Shown one piece after another: positions 37,641 through 46,807 of a DNA stretch of 64,000 nucleotides (position 1 is its first letter; each line of letters starts with the position of its first letter). The stretch is from Pseudovibrio sp. M1P-2-3. GTDB lineage: Bacteria > Pseudomonadota > Alphaproteobacteria > Rhizobiales > Stappiaceae. The notes under the pieces are model-generated. The model did no database searches and was not told where the DNA came from. It saw only the letters and a list, made by a program, of their open reading frames with translations. The stretch covers positions 2,191,001 through 2,255,000 of the forward strand of contig NZ_JARRCW010000001.1 in the NCBI RefSeq assembly GCF_031501865.1, written 5' to 3'. Made by a program: the position numbers and the translations under genes.

Positions 37641-38951
37641 GTGGTTGCTGTGACAAATAATCGTAAATTTCTGGACCGCATTGAGGTTGCAAGCCGAGAT
37701 GAAATCTCTGCCCTGCAAGAAACACGTCTAGCATGGTCACTCAGCCATGCCTATGAAAACTCGGCGTTCTTTAAGAGGCGATTTGACAAAAATAACATTC
37801 ATCCGGATCACTTTACCGAGCTGGGTGATCTTGAGAAGTTTCCGTTTACCTACAAACAAGACTTGCGGGACAGCTATCCCTTCGCAATGTTTGCTGTTCC
37901 CCAAAATAAACTCGTACGTATTCACGCCTCATCAGGAACCACGGGTAAGCCAACTGTTGTGGGGTATACTCAAAGTGACATTGAAGTCTGGTCCGAGGTT
38001 GTTGCCCGTTCTATATATGCAAGCGGTGGACGTGCCGGCGATATTGCTCATATCGCCTATGGGTATGGTCTATTCACGGGGGGGCTGGGGGCTCACTATG
38101 GAGCAGAGAAACTCGGTTGTACTGTTGTACCTATTTCTGGTGGCATGACAGAGCGGCAAGTTATTTTATTGGAGGATTTTAGGCCCGATCTTATCATGGT
38201 TACCCCCTCTTATATGCTTTCCATTTTGGATGAGTACCGCAGGCAAGGTCTGGACCCGAAAGCATGTTCGATTAAGACTGGGATCTTCGGAGCCGAACCT
38301 TGGACCAACGCAATGCGCCAGGAAATAGAACAGACATTCAACATGCATGCAGTTGACATCTATGGCCTTTCGGAAATTATTGGACCAGGGGTTGCGAATG
38401 AGTGCGTTGAAACCAAGGACGGCCTTCATATATGGGAAGATCATTTCTATCCCGAAATCATAGATCCGAAAACGGGGCATATTCTGCCAGATGGTGAAAT
38501 GGGTGAGCTGGTCCTGACAACCCTTACAAAAGAAGCCTTGCCTATGGTCCGTTATCGCACCGGTGATCTGACACGTCTCTTACCAGGAACTGCACGTTCC
38601 ATGCGTCGGATAGAAAAGATTACGGGGAGAAATGATGACATGATCATCTTGCGCGGCGTTAACGTGTTTCCTACCCAAATTGAAGAACAAATTCTGAAGT
38701 GTAAAGGGATTTCGCCTCATTTCCAGATTGAACTTAGTCGTCGTGGGCGTATGGACCAGATGACAATTTTGGTTGAGCCCTCGGAAGGTTTCCACAGTGA
38801 AGAAGCACGTAAAACGTCTGGGAGCGAGTTGGTCCATCATATTAAATCTGTTATTGGGGTTTCTTCGAGGGTTCAGTTCAAATTACCAGAGACAATTGCC
38901 CGTTCCCAAGGCAAAGCAATCCGCGTTGTAGACAGGCGTTTGAAAAATTAG
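37641..38951 (+). CDS. paaK: Phenylacetate-CoA ligase
   Basis: 436 residues, the family norm. It activates phenylacetate with ATP and CoA. Motifs: HASSGTTGKPTVVGYT (P-loop of the ANL fold), AYGYGLFTGGLGAHYG, FGAEPWT, DIYGLSEIIGPGVANEC, YRTGDLTRLL, then GRNDDMIILRGVNVFPTQIE with the hinge, and the C-terminal Lys in SQGKAIRVVD. GTG start at 37641 follows AGGAGG closely; a second GTG at 37650 is possible. Last gene of the plus-strand paa arm; an IS481 element starts 80 bases downstream. Confidence 0.93.
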   Translation: MVAVTNNRKFLDRIEVASRDEISALQETRLAWSLSHAYENSAFFKRRFDKNNIHPDHFTELGDLEKFPFTYKQDLRDSYPFAMFAVPQNKLVRIHASSGTTGKPTVVGYTQSDIEVWSEVVARSIYASGGRAGDIAHIAYGYGLFTGGLGAHYGAEKLGCTVVPISGGMTERQVILLEDFRPDLIMVTPSYMLSILDEYRRQGLDPKACSIKTGIFGAEPWTNAMRQEIEQTFNMHAVDIYGLSEIIGPGVANECVETKDGLHIWEDHFYPEIIDPKTGHILPDGEMGELVLTTLTKEALPMVRYRTGDLTRLLPGTARSMRRIEKITGRNDDMIILRGVNVFPTQIEEQILKCKGISPHFQIELSRRGRMDQMTILVEPSEGFHSEEARKTSGSELVHHIKSVIGVSSRVQFKLPETIARSQGKAIRVVDRRLKN

Positions 38952-39026
38952 AATAATTCTTGTTGGCTGTTTGAATTCTACCCAACGGTACGCGTTAGGG
39001 CTTTATTGCAGCTCTCAGAATTTAAA

Positions 39027-40016
39027 TTAAATGTTTAGTCCCGCGAGCAGATGGTGTGGTTGTTTTATAAATCTGTCCAGCTCTTGTGTCCATTGTCTGG
39101 TAATATAGTCGAAGGGTGTTGGGCCCCGAAGAGCCTTGAGGCGCTTGGCGAAGTTATAGGCCTGAATAAATGTGTCCAGATGGGCTCTTAGTTCGTTGTG
39201 TGTGCGGTAATAGTAGCGCCGAACGGTTGCTTCTTTAATGGTTCTGTTCATGCGCTCGACCTGGCCATTTGTCCACGGATGGGCTGGTTTGGTAAGCCGG
39301 TGGTCAATGTCATTTTGGGCACAAGCCAGAACAAATGCATGAGCACGAAACAACTGGCCTGTTGTGAGCAAATGTTGAACCTCACTGGCGTTCCAGCTGT
39401 ACCCTTTGGGGTCAGTGAACTGGGTGCCGTTATCGGTCAGCACGGTATGGATCTTGTAGGGAACCGCTTCAATAAGGGCCCGCAGAAAGGTACTGGCAAT
39501 CCTTCTGGTGGCTTTTTCAAAGAGTTTGACAAAGGCGAACTTTGAGGTTCGGTCAATGGCAACGAACAAATAGAGCTTGCCTTCTTGCGTACGAACCTCA
39601 GCAATATCAAGATGAAAGTAACCAATTGGATAGGCTTTGAAGCGTTTCTTGTTCGCTTTCATATCCGGTGGTGGCAGGCGCGAAATCCCATGGCGCTGGA
39701 ATAAGCGATGCAGGGACGAGCGGGTCAGACGCGGGATCGTTTCCTGCAGGGCGTAAAGGCAGTCACCGAGTGGCAATAAAGAGTGCTTGCGAAAAGCGAC
39801 ACACGCCGCTTCTTCTGCCACGCTCAGGACTGTGGAGCGGGGATTCTTCCGCCCCATAGGTTGATCTTCCACGCTATTGCGATGTTTCCACTTCATCACC
39901 GTTTTGGGATTGATGTTATAGCGCCGGCTCAACTCTTTGATGGTTGCATCCGATTTTTGTATGGCTGATCGAACCGCGTGAGTAGTCGTGGCGCTGCCGT
40001 GTAATACCTGTCCCAT
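39027..40016 (-). CDS. IS481-family transposase
   Basis: 329 residues from ATG 40016 (GGGAGG upstream). N-terminal HTH (AIQKSDATIKELSRRYNI, PKTVMKWKHR), then the integrase core with D in FHLDIAEV, D in VLTDNGTQF and E in NGQVERMNRTIKEAT, so the DDE set is complete. The stop codon lies just outside the left terminal repeat, so the last codons read through it. It should be active. Confidence 0.92.
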   Translation of the reverse strand: MGQVLHGSATTTHAVRSAIQKSDATIKELSRRYNINPKTVMKWKHRNSVEDQPMGRKNPRSTVLSVAEEAACVAFRKHSLLPLGDCLYALQETIPRLTRSSLHRLFQRHGISRLPPPDMKANKKRFKAYPIGYFHLDIAEVRTQEGKLYLFVAIDRTSKFAFVKLFEKATRRIASTFLRALIEAVPYKIHTVLTDNGTQFTDPKGYSWNASEVQHLLTTGQLFRAHAFVLACAQNDIDHRLTKPAHPWTNGQVERMNRTIKEATVRRYYYRTHNELRAHLDTFIQAYNFAKRLKALRGPTPFDYITRQWTQELDRFIKQPHHLLAGLNI

Positions 40017-40079
40017 AAGTCCTCCCGAAATGATGAAGTCAATGTTAAACCGATTCCATCTGCTCGCGGGACTAAACAT
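39032..40079 (-). mobile_element. IS481-family insertion sequence, intact
   Basis: Perfect 20-base terminal inverted repeats TGTTTAGTCCCGCGAGCAGA at 39032-39051 and 40060-40079. It separates paaK from an IS256 fragment. I see no target-site duplication, which suggests deletion or recombination at one side. A fragment of a second copy lies at 25745-25862. Confidence 0.9.
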
Positions 40080-40084
40080 CTAAT

Positions 40085-40741
40085 GTGCTGGGACAGAAGA
40101 AGTTTCTTGCTATCGAGGATGGTGTGCGCGAAAGCACGCAGAGCTGGCGGGAGGTGCTGTTAAAGTTGAAAGAGCGTGGCATGAACGCGCCCAAACTGGC
40201 AACCGGTGACGGGGCTATGGGGTTTTGGGTTGCCCTTGACCAAGTCTACAGCGCGACGCGCCACCAACGCTGCTGGGTGCATAAGACAAACAATATCGTT
40301 GGCTACCTGCCCAAGTCGGTGCAGGATAAGGCAAGGGTTGCCGTAAAAGATATTTGGATGGCGCCGACGAAGGCAGCGGCTGAAACAGCTTTTGATCTGT
40401 TTGTTGAACAGTTTGAGGGTAAGTATCCCAAGGCTGTAGAATGCCTTCTCAAGGACCAGCACGACCTCCTCACGTTCTATGATTTTCCGCAGATGCACTG
40501 GCAGTCCATCCGCACCTCTAACCCCATTGAATCCACATTCGCTACCATAAGACACCGCACCAAACGCGCTAAGGGCTGCCTCAACCGCGATGGCATGCTG
40601 CAGATGATGTTCAAACTCGCGCAATGCGCGCAGACAAGATGGCGAAAACTACGCGGCTTTGCCGATCTTGGCAAACTCATCACAGGCATCGACTTCAAAG
40701 ATGGAATTGAACAACAACAACCCGATCAGAAAGCTGCTTAA
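40085..40741 (+). pseudogene. IS256-family (Mutator-type) transposase, C-terminal half
   Basis: Reads GVRESTQSWREVLLKLKERG and GDGAMGFW (second catalytic Asp region), then HQRCWVHKTNNI and SNPIESTFATIRHRTK, with the catalytic Glu. The N-terminal half, carrying the first Asp, is on the opposite strand at 40775-41377. The gene has been split and one half inverted. Confidence 0.85.
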
Positions 40742-40774
40742 GCAAATGCTCATACACCAGAATTGACAATACCT

Positions 40775-41377
40775 CAGAATCTCGCGATATCCTTCTGAAT
40801 TGACAGCCGAAGCCACCAGCAATGAAACATTGCGTACTTCCCCAGCCCAAGTGCGCTTCATCACAATGCCGTCCAGATACAGGTAAGGATGGTTGCCCTC
40901 GATGGGGCGCTGGCACCATTGCTCGATCTTGGCATAGATCTTCTTATTGAGGTTGGATACTGTACCTGGCGACACCCGCGTGCCCCACAGAGCCTCGGTT
41001 ATATCTTCTACACGGCGTACTGAGACGCCGGCCAGATACATCTCGATAAGCGCTTCTTCTACCGAGCTTTCCCGGCGCTGGTAACGCTCGATGATGGCCG
41101 TCTCAAAGGCTTGCTTGCGCAGCTTCGGCATCTTCAGTTTCACCGGCCCTGCCTTGGTATGCAGAGAGCGCTCATAACTGCCTGCCCGCGTGTCCCGGCG
41201 CCCTTCAGAGCGCTCATAGCGTCCAGCCCCGCACAATTGGTCGGCTTCCGCATCCAGCATCGCATTCAAGGCCTCTTCAACCGTGCCACGCACCATCTCG
41301 CCAAGATGGTCCTTGATCCGCGCCTCATCAATGCGGATGACGTTGTTCAATTCCTTCTGCTTATCACTCTCATCCAT
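40775..41377 (-). pseudogene. IS256-family transposase, N-terminal half (inverted)
   Basis: From ATG 41377: DHLGEMVRGTVEEALNAML, GRYERSEGRRDTRAGSYER, then LYLDGIVMKRTW with the first catalytic Asp, ending in sense at EGYREIL near 40775. Past that point the frame reads the complement of the other half. Together the two halves make one IS256 gene turned inside out. Confidence 0.85.
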
Positions 41378-41510
41378 AATTTGATCCCCTCATCCAGTGT
41401 GAGTGGAACCGAACTCAACAGCAAATGTGATGGAGTGGATGCCCCACCCGGCGGCATCGCAATGTGCCATATTTACGATTGAAGCAATCGAAGATTGGGA
41501 AGGGACATCC

Positions 41511-42536
41511 ATGGCAGAGGTTAGCATTATAGGTTTAGATTTGGCAAAGCACAGTTTTCAAGCTCATGGTGCGGCACCAGACGGCAAGGTTTTATTTCGA
41601 CGGAAATTGTCACGCGGGCAGATGTTACCGTTCTTTGCCAAACAAGAACCTTGTGTTGTGGCAATGGAAGCTTGCGCTACTGCCCATAGTTGGGGGCGAG
41701 AAATTCGCGCTCTGGGGCATGATGTTAAATTGATTCCCCCAATCTATGTGAAACCATTTGTAAAACGTCAAAAAAACGATGCAGCTGACGCGGAAGCCAT
41801 TGCGGAAGCAGCGTCGCGCCCCACAATGCGTACGGTTCCGATAAAATCAAAGGATCAGCAAAGTCGCGCCGTGTTATTCCGTAGCCGCGATCTTTTTGTA
41901 CGTCAACGTACTCAGTTGATCAACGCCTTGAGAGCTCATTTGGCTGAGTTTGGCTGCCTCGCACCAAGAAAGGCGATACACGTTAAGAAACTGGCTGAGG
42001 CTTTGAATGCTCCGAACAGTGACCTGCCTCCTGTGGTGCTTCAACTCGGTCAGATCTACCTGGAGCAAATTGCACTGCTCACAAACCGGATCCAGTCCCT
42101 GGAAAAGCAGCTTCGAATAGAAGCGAACCAGGACAAGGCTGCGCAAAGATTGCAAACCATGCCCGGAATAGGGCCGATAACGGCCATGGCGGTTACAGCA
42201 TTTGCCCCATCAATGAGCACGTTCCGCCGAGGGCGGGACTTTGCCGCATGGCTGGGGCTTGTGCCAAAACAATATTCAACAGGGGGAAGGCAGATCTTGG
42301 GCCGAACCTCGAAAATGGGCCAGCGCGATATCCGAAGGCTTTTGATCATCGGAGCTATGGCACTCATTGGTGCTGCCCGGCGGACGGGGAGGCCAGAAAG
42401 CTTATGGCTTGGAAGAATGCTTGAAAGAAAACCAAGTATGGTGGTGGCTATCGCGCTTGCAAACAAAATGGCTCGTAGATTGTGGGCTATGTTGGTCAAA
42501 GATGAAGACTACCGAAACCTGTCCCCGGCTAAATAG
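41511..42536 (+). CDS. IS110-family transposase/recombinase, divergent copy
   Basis: 341 residues from ATG 41511. D10 (GLDLAK), E53 (MEAC), D90 and D93 (KNDAADA) and the catalytic serine in KQYSTGGR are all present, followed by GQRDIRRLLIIGA. Full length and apparently functional. An in-frame codon at 41403 lies before the element's own left end and is not the start. It shares roughly half to two thirds of residues with the copy at 33908. Confidence 0.9.
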   Translation: MAEVSIIGLDLAKHSFQAHGAAPDGKVLFRRKLSRGQMLPFFAKQEPCVVAMEACATAHSWGREIRALGHDVKLIPPIYVKPFVKRQKNDAADAEAIAEAASRPTMRTVPIKSKDQQSRAVLFRSRDLFVRQRTQLINALRAHLAEFGCLAPRKAIHVKKLAEALNAPNSDLPPVVLQLGQIYLEQIALLTNRIQSLEKQLRIEANQDKAAQRLQTMPGIGPITAMAVTAFAPSMSTFRRGRDFAAWLGLVPKQYSTGGRQILGRTSKMGQRDIRRLLIIGAMALIGAARRTGRPESLWLGRMLERKPSMVVAIALANKMARRLWAMLVKDEDYRNLSPAK

Positions 42537-42740
42537 GTGCTTCAGGACAGGTCCGTCGGGATGTGAGGAGGGCTTTGAGCAGTAAGGGTAAACGATCGAC
42601 TAGATCCGACTTGGCATAACCAGTCTTTCGCACCGGGCAAAAAGCCCGCAAATGTGTATTGGAGCCAAGTTGCGTATCTCCATACCGGCCCGCGGCAAAT
42701 GCAGCGCCGCACAACGAGGCCTGACAGATGACCGCAACCG
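42537..42740 (+). ncRNA. Candidate bridge/seek RNA region of the divergent IS110-type element
   Basis: Shares ordered blocks with the 3' part of the element at 33828: ATAACCAGTCTTTCGCACCGGG (42616-42637; described here as two pieces, ATAACCAGT and TTCGCACCGGG), ATTGGAGCC with GCGTATCTCCATACCGGCC (42658-42690) and AGGCCTGACAGATGACCGCA (42717-42736). The transposases are clearly diverged, so this conservation argues for function. Ends are inferred. Confidence 0.4.
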
Positions 42741-43079
42741 ATCACATGCCAAAATTGCTCGAAAAACAACTTGCAAAACACGGGGCATCCACAGATGCCA
42801 AAGAAATTGTACGTTATCGCATCCCGCAAACAAAGGCCATTTTGGGGAATAAACATTATAACTGATAAAACGCGTCTGTTCTCTACCCTTGCCCAACCTC
42901 GAGATCGTGGAGAGCAAATAGATATTTGAGCCATAGAGACTTCAGATAAAAGGGATAAGTCACCCATGGCAGAGGCTTATAAATCAGTATGAAGCCTCTG
43001 GAAATACAATTCAGCTTAATGTGTCCAAATTCTAGTATGGGACCGCAAAACCAGCGGCCCCCAATTGACTACTGGAATG
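42741..43079. other. Region between the IS110-type element and paaZ
   Basis: No gene. CAGAGGCTT (42970-42978) and AAGCCTCTG (42992-43000) form a 9-base inverted repeat about 80 bases past the paaZ stop, a possible but T-poor terminator of the minus-strand paa operon. Confidence 0.4.
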
Positions 43080-45158
43080 TTAATGCTGGCACACCGTTTC
43101 AGGAATCGGCCATGTTTTCGCGACCATTGTCAAAACGTCATATTGTGCTGCAACTTCACCATTTTGTTTGGTAACACGGCAGTCCCACCGAACTTCCCCA
43201 TAATCAGCGTTTTCACGTGGGTTTATTTGCTTGCAGGTAAGTTGAACTGCCAGACTATCACCGAAGTAAACAGGCGTAAGGAAACGCAGATTGTCCACGC
43301 CATAGTTGGCTAAAACAGGACCTGGGTCGGGATCGACAAACAGACCTGCGGCAAAAGAGACTATGAGATATCCGTGGGCAACACGTTCTTCAAAAAACGG
43401 GTTTTCTTTTGCAGCTGCACTGTTCATATGCGCATAGAAAGTGTCGCCGGTAAACCGGGCAAACCGTTCCACATCCTCCCGCGTTACTTCCCGAGATTGG
43501 GTTCTAATCTGGTCTCCGACAGTCAGATCGCTCAGGGGTTTGCGGAACGGGTGGATTCCGTTGCTCACTGGTGCGCCGTTTACCCACTCTCCGATGATTG
43601 CGCTGAGCATTTGCGGCGCACCTTGAATGGCACTGCGTTGCATGAAATGCTTCACGGCACGTATACCGCCCATCTCCTCACCGCCTCCTGCACGGCCCGG
43701 ACCTCCATGAACAAGCTGAGCCAAAGCCGCACCATGCCCAGTTGAAGACTTGGCGCTTGTGCGATTCCCTAGGAGCACTCGGCCATGATAAGAGGCCAGT
43801 CCCCGTGTCAGTTCACCAGCAATCGTTGGGCAATTGGTGAAAACAGAGGAGACAAGTGAGCCCTTCCCTTTGCGTGTAATTGCGACACTTTCCTCAGTTT
43901 CATCATAGGCCATTACAGTTGCGACTGGGCCAAACGCCTCCACCTCATGGACAGCATTCGCTCTCATTGCATCCTTGCAATGCAAGAGGACTGGATTAAG
44001 GAATGCGCCGTATTCCGCATCTCCTGAGATAAGTTTGACGTCCTCAATGCTACCATTCACAATATCAGCATCTACTTGGATTTTCTGAACTTGTCTGCGG
44101 ACTGCATCTCGTTCTTTCAAGGACACTAAAGATCCCATCCGAGTTGTATCATCCTGAGGCAGACCAACAGCGATTTTGGAGAGTTTTTGACTAAGAGCCT
44201 CGATAATCGGGTACTCAAGATTACGTGGTACCAAAATACGGCGGATTGCCGTGCACTTTTGGCCGGATTTGGTACATATTTCACGAACAATCTCATTCAC
44301 GAACAAGGAAAATTCAGGAGAGTCCTTCGTTACATCTTTGCCAAGTATAGTTGCGTTTAGACTATCTGCCTCCATAGAAAAACGAACCGATTTTTCAACA
44401 ATGGCAGGTAAGGTGCGAATAGCATGTCCTGTAGAGGCAGCCCCTGTAAATGTGACGATATCCTGCTCGCCAACGTGGTCTAAAAGGTTAGTGGGGCTAC
44501 CACAGATCAACTGCAAAGCCCCTTTAGGCAGAATATCCATTTCCAGAATACGCCGTGTCACCAGCTCTGTTAGATAAGCTGTTTGAGAAGCCGGTTTTAC
44601 TAAGCATGGCACACCAGCAATCAAAGCGGGGGCAATTTTCTCCAGCATTCCCCAAATCGGAAAATTAAAGGCATTGATATGAATGGCCACTCCTTCTAAC
44701 GGTGAGAGGATGTGCTGCGCAACGAATGACCCATCTCGCGACAGCTGTTCCACAGGACCTTCAGTTAAGACACTTGTGTTTGGAAAGTCTCTACGGGCTC
44801 TGGATGAGAAGCTGAGCAAAGTCCCAATACCACCATCGATATCGGGCCATGCATCACGTCTTGTAACGCCCGTGGCGAAACTCTCTTGATAGAGCTCTTC
44901 CTTTCGTTCCAAGAGCTTCACGCCAATGGCCTTTAACATCAAGGCCCGTTCGTGAATGGTGTACTTGCGCAGGGCATCTCCTCCCACTTTGCGCCCCCAT
45001 TCCAACGCACCTTTATAGTCCAGTCCTTGGGAACCGATAAGGGCATACGCAGCTCCAGTTGCGGCATGGGCTATAGGGTGCCCCTCTCCTTCCCCCTGTT
45101 CCCAGGCACCGCAAAGATAACTTTGAAGACGGCGTGGATTTCCCCCTATTCTCGTCAT
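43080..45158 (-). CDS. paaZ: Bifunctional oxepin-CoA hydrolase / 3-oxo-5,6-dehydrosuberyl-CoA semialdehyde dehydrogenase
   Basis: About 692 residues. The C-terminal MaoC-type hydratase (RFTGDTFYAHMN, with the Asp/His pair, then VAHGYLIVSFAAG) opens the oxepin ring. The N-terminal aldehyde dehydrogenase (HINAFNFPIWGMLEKIAPAL, FTGAASTGHAI, SMEADSLNA Glu, SGQKCTA nucleophile Cys) oxidises the aldehyde formed. ATG 45158 gives the best spacing from GGAGGAGG; ATGs at 45164 and 45191 are in frame. It lies last in the paaABCDE-Z operon. Confidence 0.92.
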   Translation of the reverse strand: MTRIGGNPRRLQSYLCGAWEQGEGEGHPIAHAATGAAYALIGSQGLDYKGALEWGRKVGGDALRKYTIHERALMLKAIGVKLLERKEELYQESFATGVTRRDAWPDIDGGIGTLLSFSSRARRDFPNTSVLTEGPVEQLSRDGSFVAQHILSPLEGVAIHINAFNFPIWGMLEKIAPALIAGVPCLVKPASQTAYLTELVTRRILEMDILPKGALQLICGSPTNLLDHVGEQDIVTFTGAASTGHAIRTLPAIVEKSVRFSMEADSLNATILGKDVTKDSPEFSLFVNEIVREICTKSGQKCTAIRRILVPRNLEYPIIEALSQKLSKIAVGLPQDDTTRMGSLVSLKERDAVRRQVQKIQVDADIVNGSIEDVKLISGDAEYGAFLNPVLLHCKDAMRANAVHEVEAFGPVATVMAYDETEESVAITRKGKGSLVSSVFTNCPTIAGELTRGLASYHGRVLLGNRTSAKSSTGHGAALAQLVHGGPGRAGGGEEMGGIRAVKHFMQRSAIQGAPQMLSAIIGEWVNGAPVSNGIHPFRKPLSDLTVGDQIRTQSREVTREDVERFARFTGDTFYAHMNSAAAKENPFFEERVAHGYLIVSFAAGLFVDPDPGPVLANYGVDNLRFLTPVYFGDSLAVQLTCKQINPRENADYGEVRWDCRVTKQNGEVAAQYDVLTMVAKTWPIPETVCQH

Positions 45159-45180
45159 GCTCATTCCCTCCTCCGCAAAA

Positions 45181-46257
45181 TCACTCGTCATAGGTTAGAG
45201 ATACTTTGTCAGTAAGCGGCAGACATTGGCAGGAAAGTACATAACCTGCTCGCACTTCGTAATCTTCCAATGCATGATTGGATTCCATTTCTACCTCGCC
45301 TTCGATTAGTTTGGCGCGGCAGGTTGAGCACACTCCTGCTTTGCAAGCATATGGAACCTCGATTTTTTGGGTAAGGGCCACATCAAGAATATGATCACCA
45401 GCTTTGGGCATTTTGAAAGAGCGGGTCAGGCCATCAATTGTTAGCGAAACCTCACAGATCACTTCTCTTCCATTTACCCGTTTGGCCTTAATAGGGGATT
45501 TGGCCTTACCCTGCTGGGAGGAGGAAAAAAGCTCAAACTTGATTTTGTCTTCCGACAGGCCATGTCGGCGCAGTCCGTCAGCAATGGTCAGCATCATCGG
45601 CTCAGGGCCGCAGATAAAAGCCATATCGACGGCACTGGGTTCAATGAGAGTTTCAAAAAGACGCTTCATTTTTGAGGCGTCGATAAGACCGAAAAAAAAG
45701 TCGACTTCTTGCTGTTCGGACTCAAGAATATGTACAACTGAAAAACGGTCCATATATTGATTTTTCAGATCAGCAAGCTCCTCACGAAACATAATTGAGC
45801 TTACATTGCGGTTAGCATAGAACAATGTGAACTGCGCATTTTTCTCATGCATTAAAACGGTTTTTATAATCGAAAGAACGGGGGTAATACCTGATCCTCC
45901 CGCGAATCCGAGATAGAATTTTGTTTTGCTTCTTTCTATGGGGGAGAAAAAATTCCCCATTGGGGGCATGGTCTCTATTATGTCACCGGTTTGAAGCTCC
46001 TCATTAATCCAAGTGGAAAAGGCTCCCCCGTCCACACGCTTAACACCAACTTTCAAAAGGGTTTCGTCAACTCCGCTACAGATGGAGTAAGACCTACGTA
46101 GTTCCTGCCCGTCAAAGTGACGGCGGAAAGTCAGATATTGTCCCTGAATAAAAAAGAACTTTGAAGTATCTTGCTCTCTTGGTTTCAAAGTGACTACAAC
46201 CGAATCACGGGTTTCCCTACGAATTCCAGTAACTTGAAGGGGATGAAAACGAGACAT
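45181..46257 (-). CDS. paaE: Phenylacetyl-CoA epoxidase reductase subunit
   Basis: 358 residues. It passes electrons from NADPH through FAD and a 2Fe-2S centre to the diiron site in PaaA. The FAD domain shows RRSYSICSG, the NAD domain GGSGITPVLSIIKTVL and FICGPEPMM. The C-terminal plant-type ferredoxin part has CKAGVCSTCRAKL and a distant Cys in VLSCQC. ATG 46257 follows GGGAGG. Confidence 0.93.
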   Translation of the reverse strand: MSRFHPLQVTGIRRETRDSVVVTLKPREQDTSKFFFIQGQYLTFRRHFDGQELRRSYSICSGVDETLLKVGVKRVDGGAFSTWINEELQTGDIIETMPPMGNFFSPIERSKTKFYLGFAGGSGITPVLSIIKTVLMHEKNAQFTLFYANRNVSSIMFREELADLKNQYMDRFSVVHILESEQQEVDFFFGLIDASKMKRLFETLIEPSAVDMAFICGPEPMMLTIADGLRRHGLSEDKIKFELFSSSQQGKAKSPIKAKRVNGREVICEVSLTIDGLTRSFKMPKAGDHILDVALTQKIEVPYACKAGVCSTCRAKLIEGEVEMESNHALEDYEVRAGYVLSCQCLPLTDKVSLTYDE

Positions 46258-46276
46258 TCAGATTTCCTCCCTAAGG

Positions 46277-46807
46277 CTAAATACATTTAAAATAATCGAA
46301 AGGTTCCAGACAGTCAGTACAGCAATAAGCTGCCTTGCAAGGAGTGGAACCAAACTGGCTGACCCTCTCAGTTCTTACAGAGCCGCATCGGGGACATTCC
46401 ACAACATACCCTGCCTTTCCTAAGAGCTTACCAGCTCGTTCTTGCATAGGAGCTTTTATTGCTGTTCCATCCTTGGGTGGAGCAATGCCAAAGTCTTTTA
46501 GTTTTCGTCGTGCTTGCGTTGAGAGCCATTCAGAAGTCCAGGCAGGTGACAACCGTCGCTTTATCTGAACATGCTTAATCCCTTTGGCACGTAAGTGGGT
46601 CTCAATACTGAGCTCTATAAAGGAAGTCGCCGGACAGCCTGAATAAGTCGGGGTCACCTCAATAATTGCTTCTTGCCCGTCAAAGAACACACCGCGAACA
46701 ATACCAAGGTCCATGATGGATATTACTGGAATTTCTGGATCAGGGACTTCATGGAGCCATTCAAGGATTTGCTCAGTACAAGGTGAACTGCCTGTTATAG
46801 AACTCAC
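46277..46807 (-). CDS. paaD: Phenylacetyl-CoA epoxidase assembly protein PaaD
   Basis: 176 residues from a GTG at 46807 that overlaps the paaC stop (GTGA). MIP18/DUF59 domain (WLHEVPDPEIPVISIMDLG, TPTYSGCPATSF) plus a C-terminal four-Cys zinc or cluster knuckle (CPRCGS and CCTDC). PaaD is needed for maturation of the epoxidase, probably cluster delivery to PaaE. A longer upstream frame exists but lies within paaC. Confidence 0.9.
   Translation of the reverse strand: MSSITGSSPCTEQILEWLHEVPDPEIPVISIMDLGIVRGVFFDGQEAIIEVTPTYSGCPATSFIELSIETHLRAKGIKHVQIKRRLSPAWTSEWLSTQARRKLKDFGIAPPKDGTAIKAPMQERAGKLLGKAGYVVECPRCGSVRTERVSQFGSTPCKAAYCCTDCLEPFDYFKCI

Larger units (their letters stand above)
41427..42900 (+). 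mobile_element. IS110/IS1111-type element, divergent third copy
   Basis: The left end GTGATGGAGTGGATGCC resembles that of the other two copies; then a leader, a full transposase and about 350 bases of noncoding 3' DNA. The transposase is clearly different in sequence from the other two but of the same subgroup. It sits next to the IS256 fragment. The right end is not defined by comparison and is approximate. Confidence 0.65.

Noticed and set aside
43080-45191. Longest possible starts for paaZ (45191), paaD (46954), paaA (49040), thiC (19152), thiG (16240)
   Set aside because: Each has a downstream start with a better placed ribosome site, and the long forms run into neighbouring genes or promoter elements.
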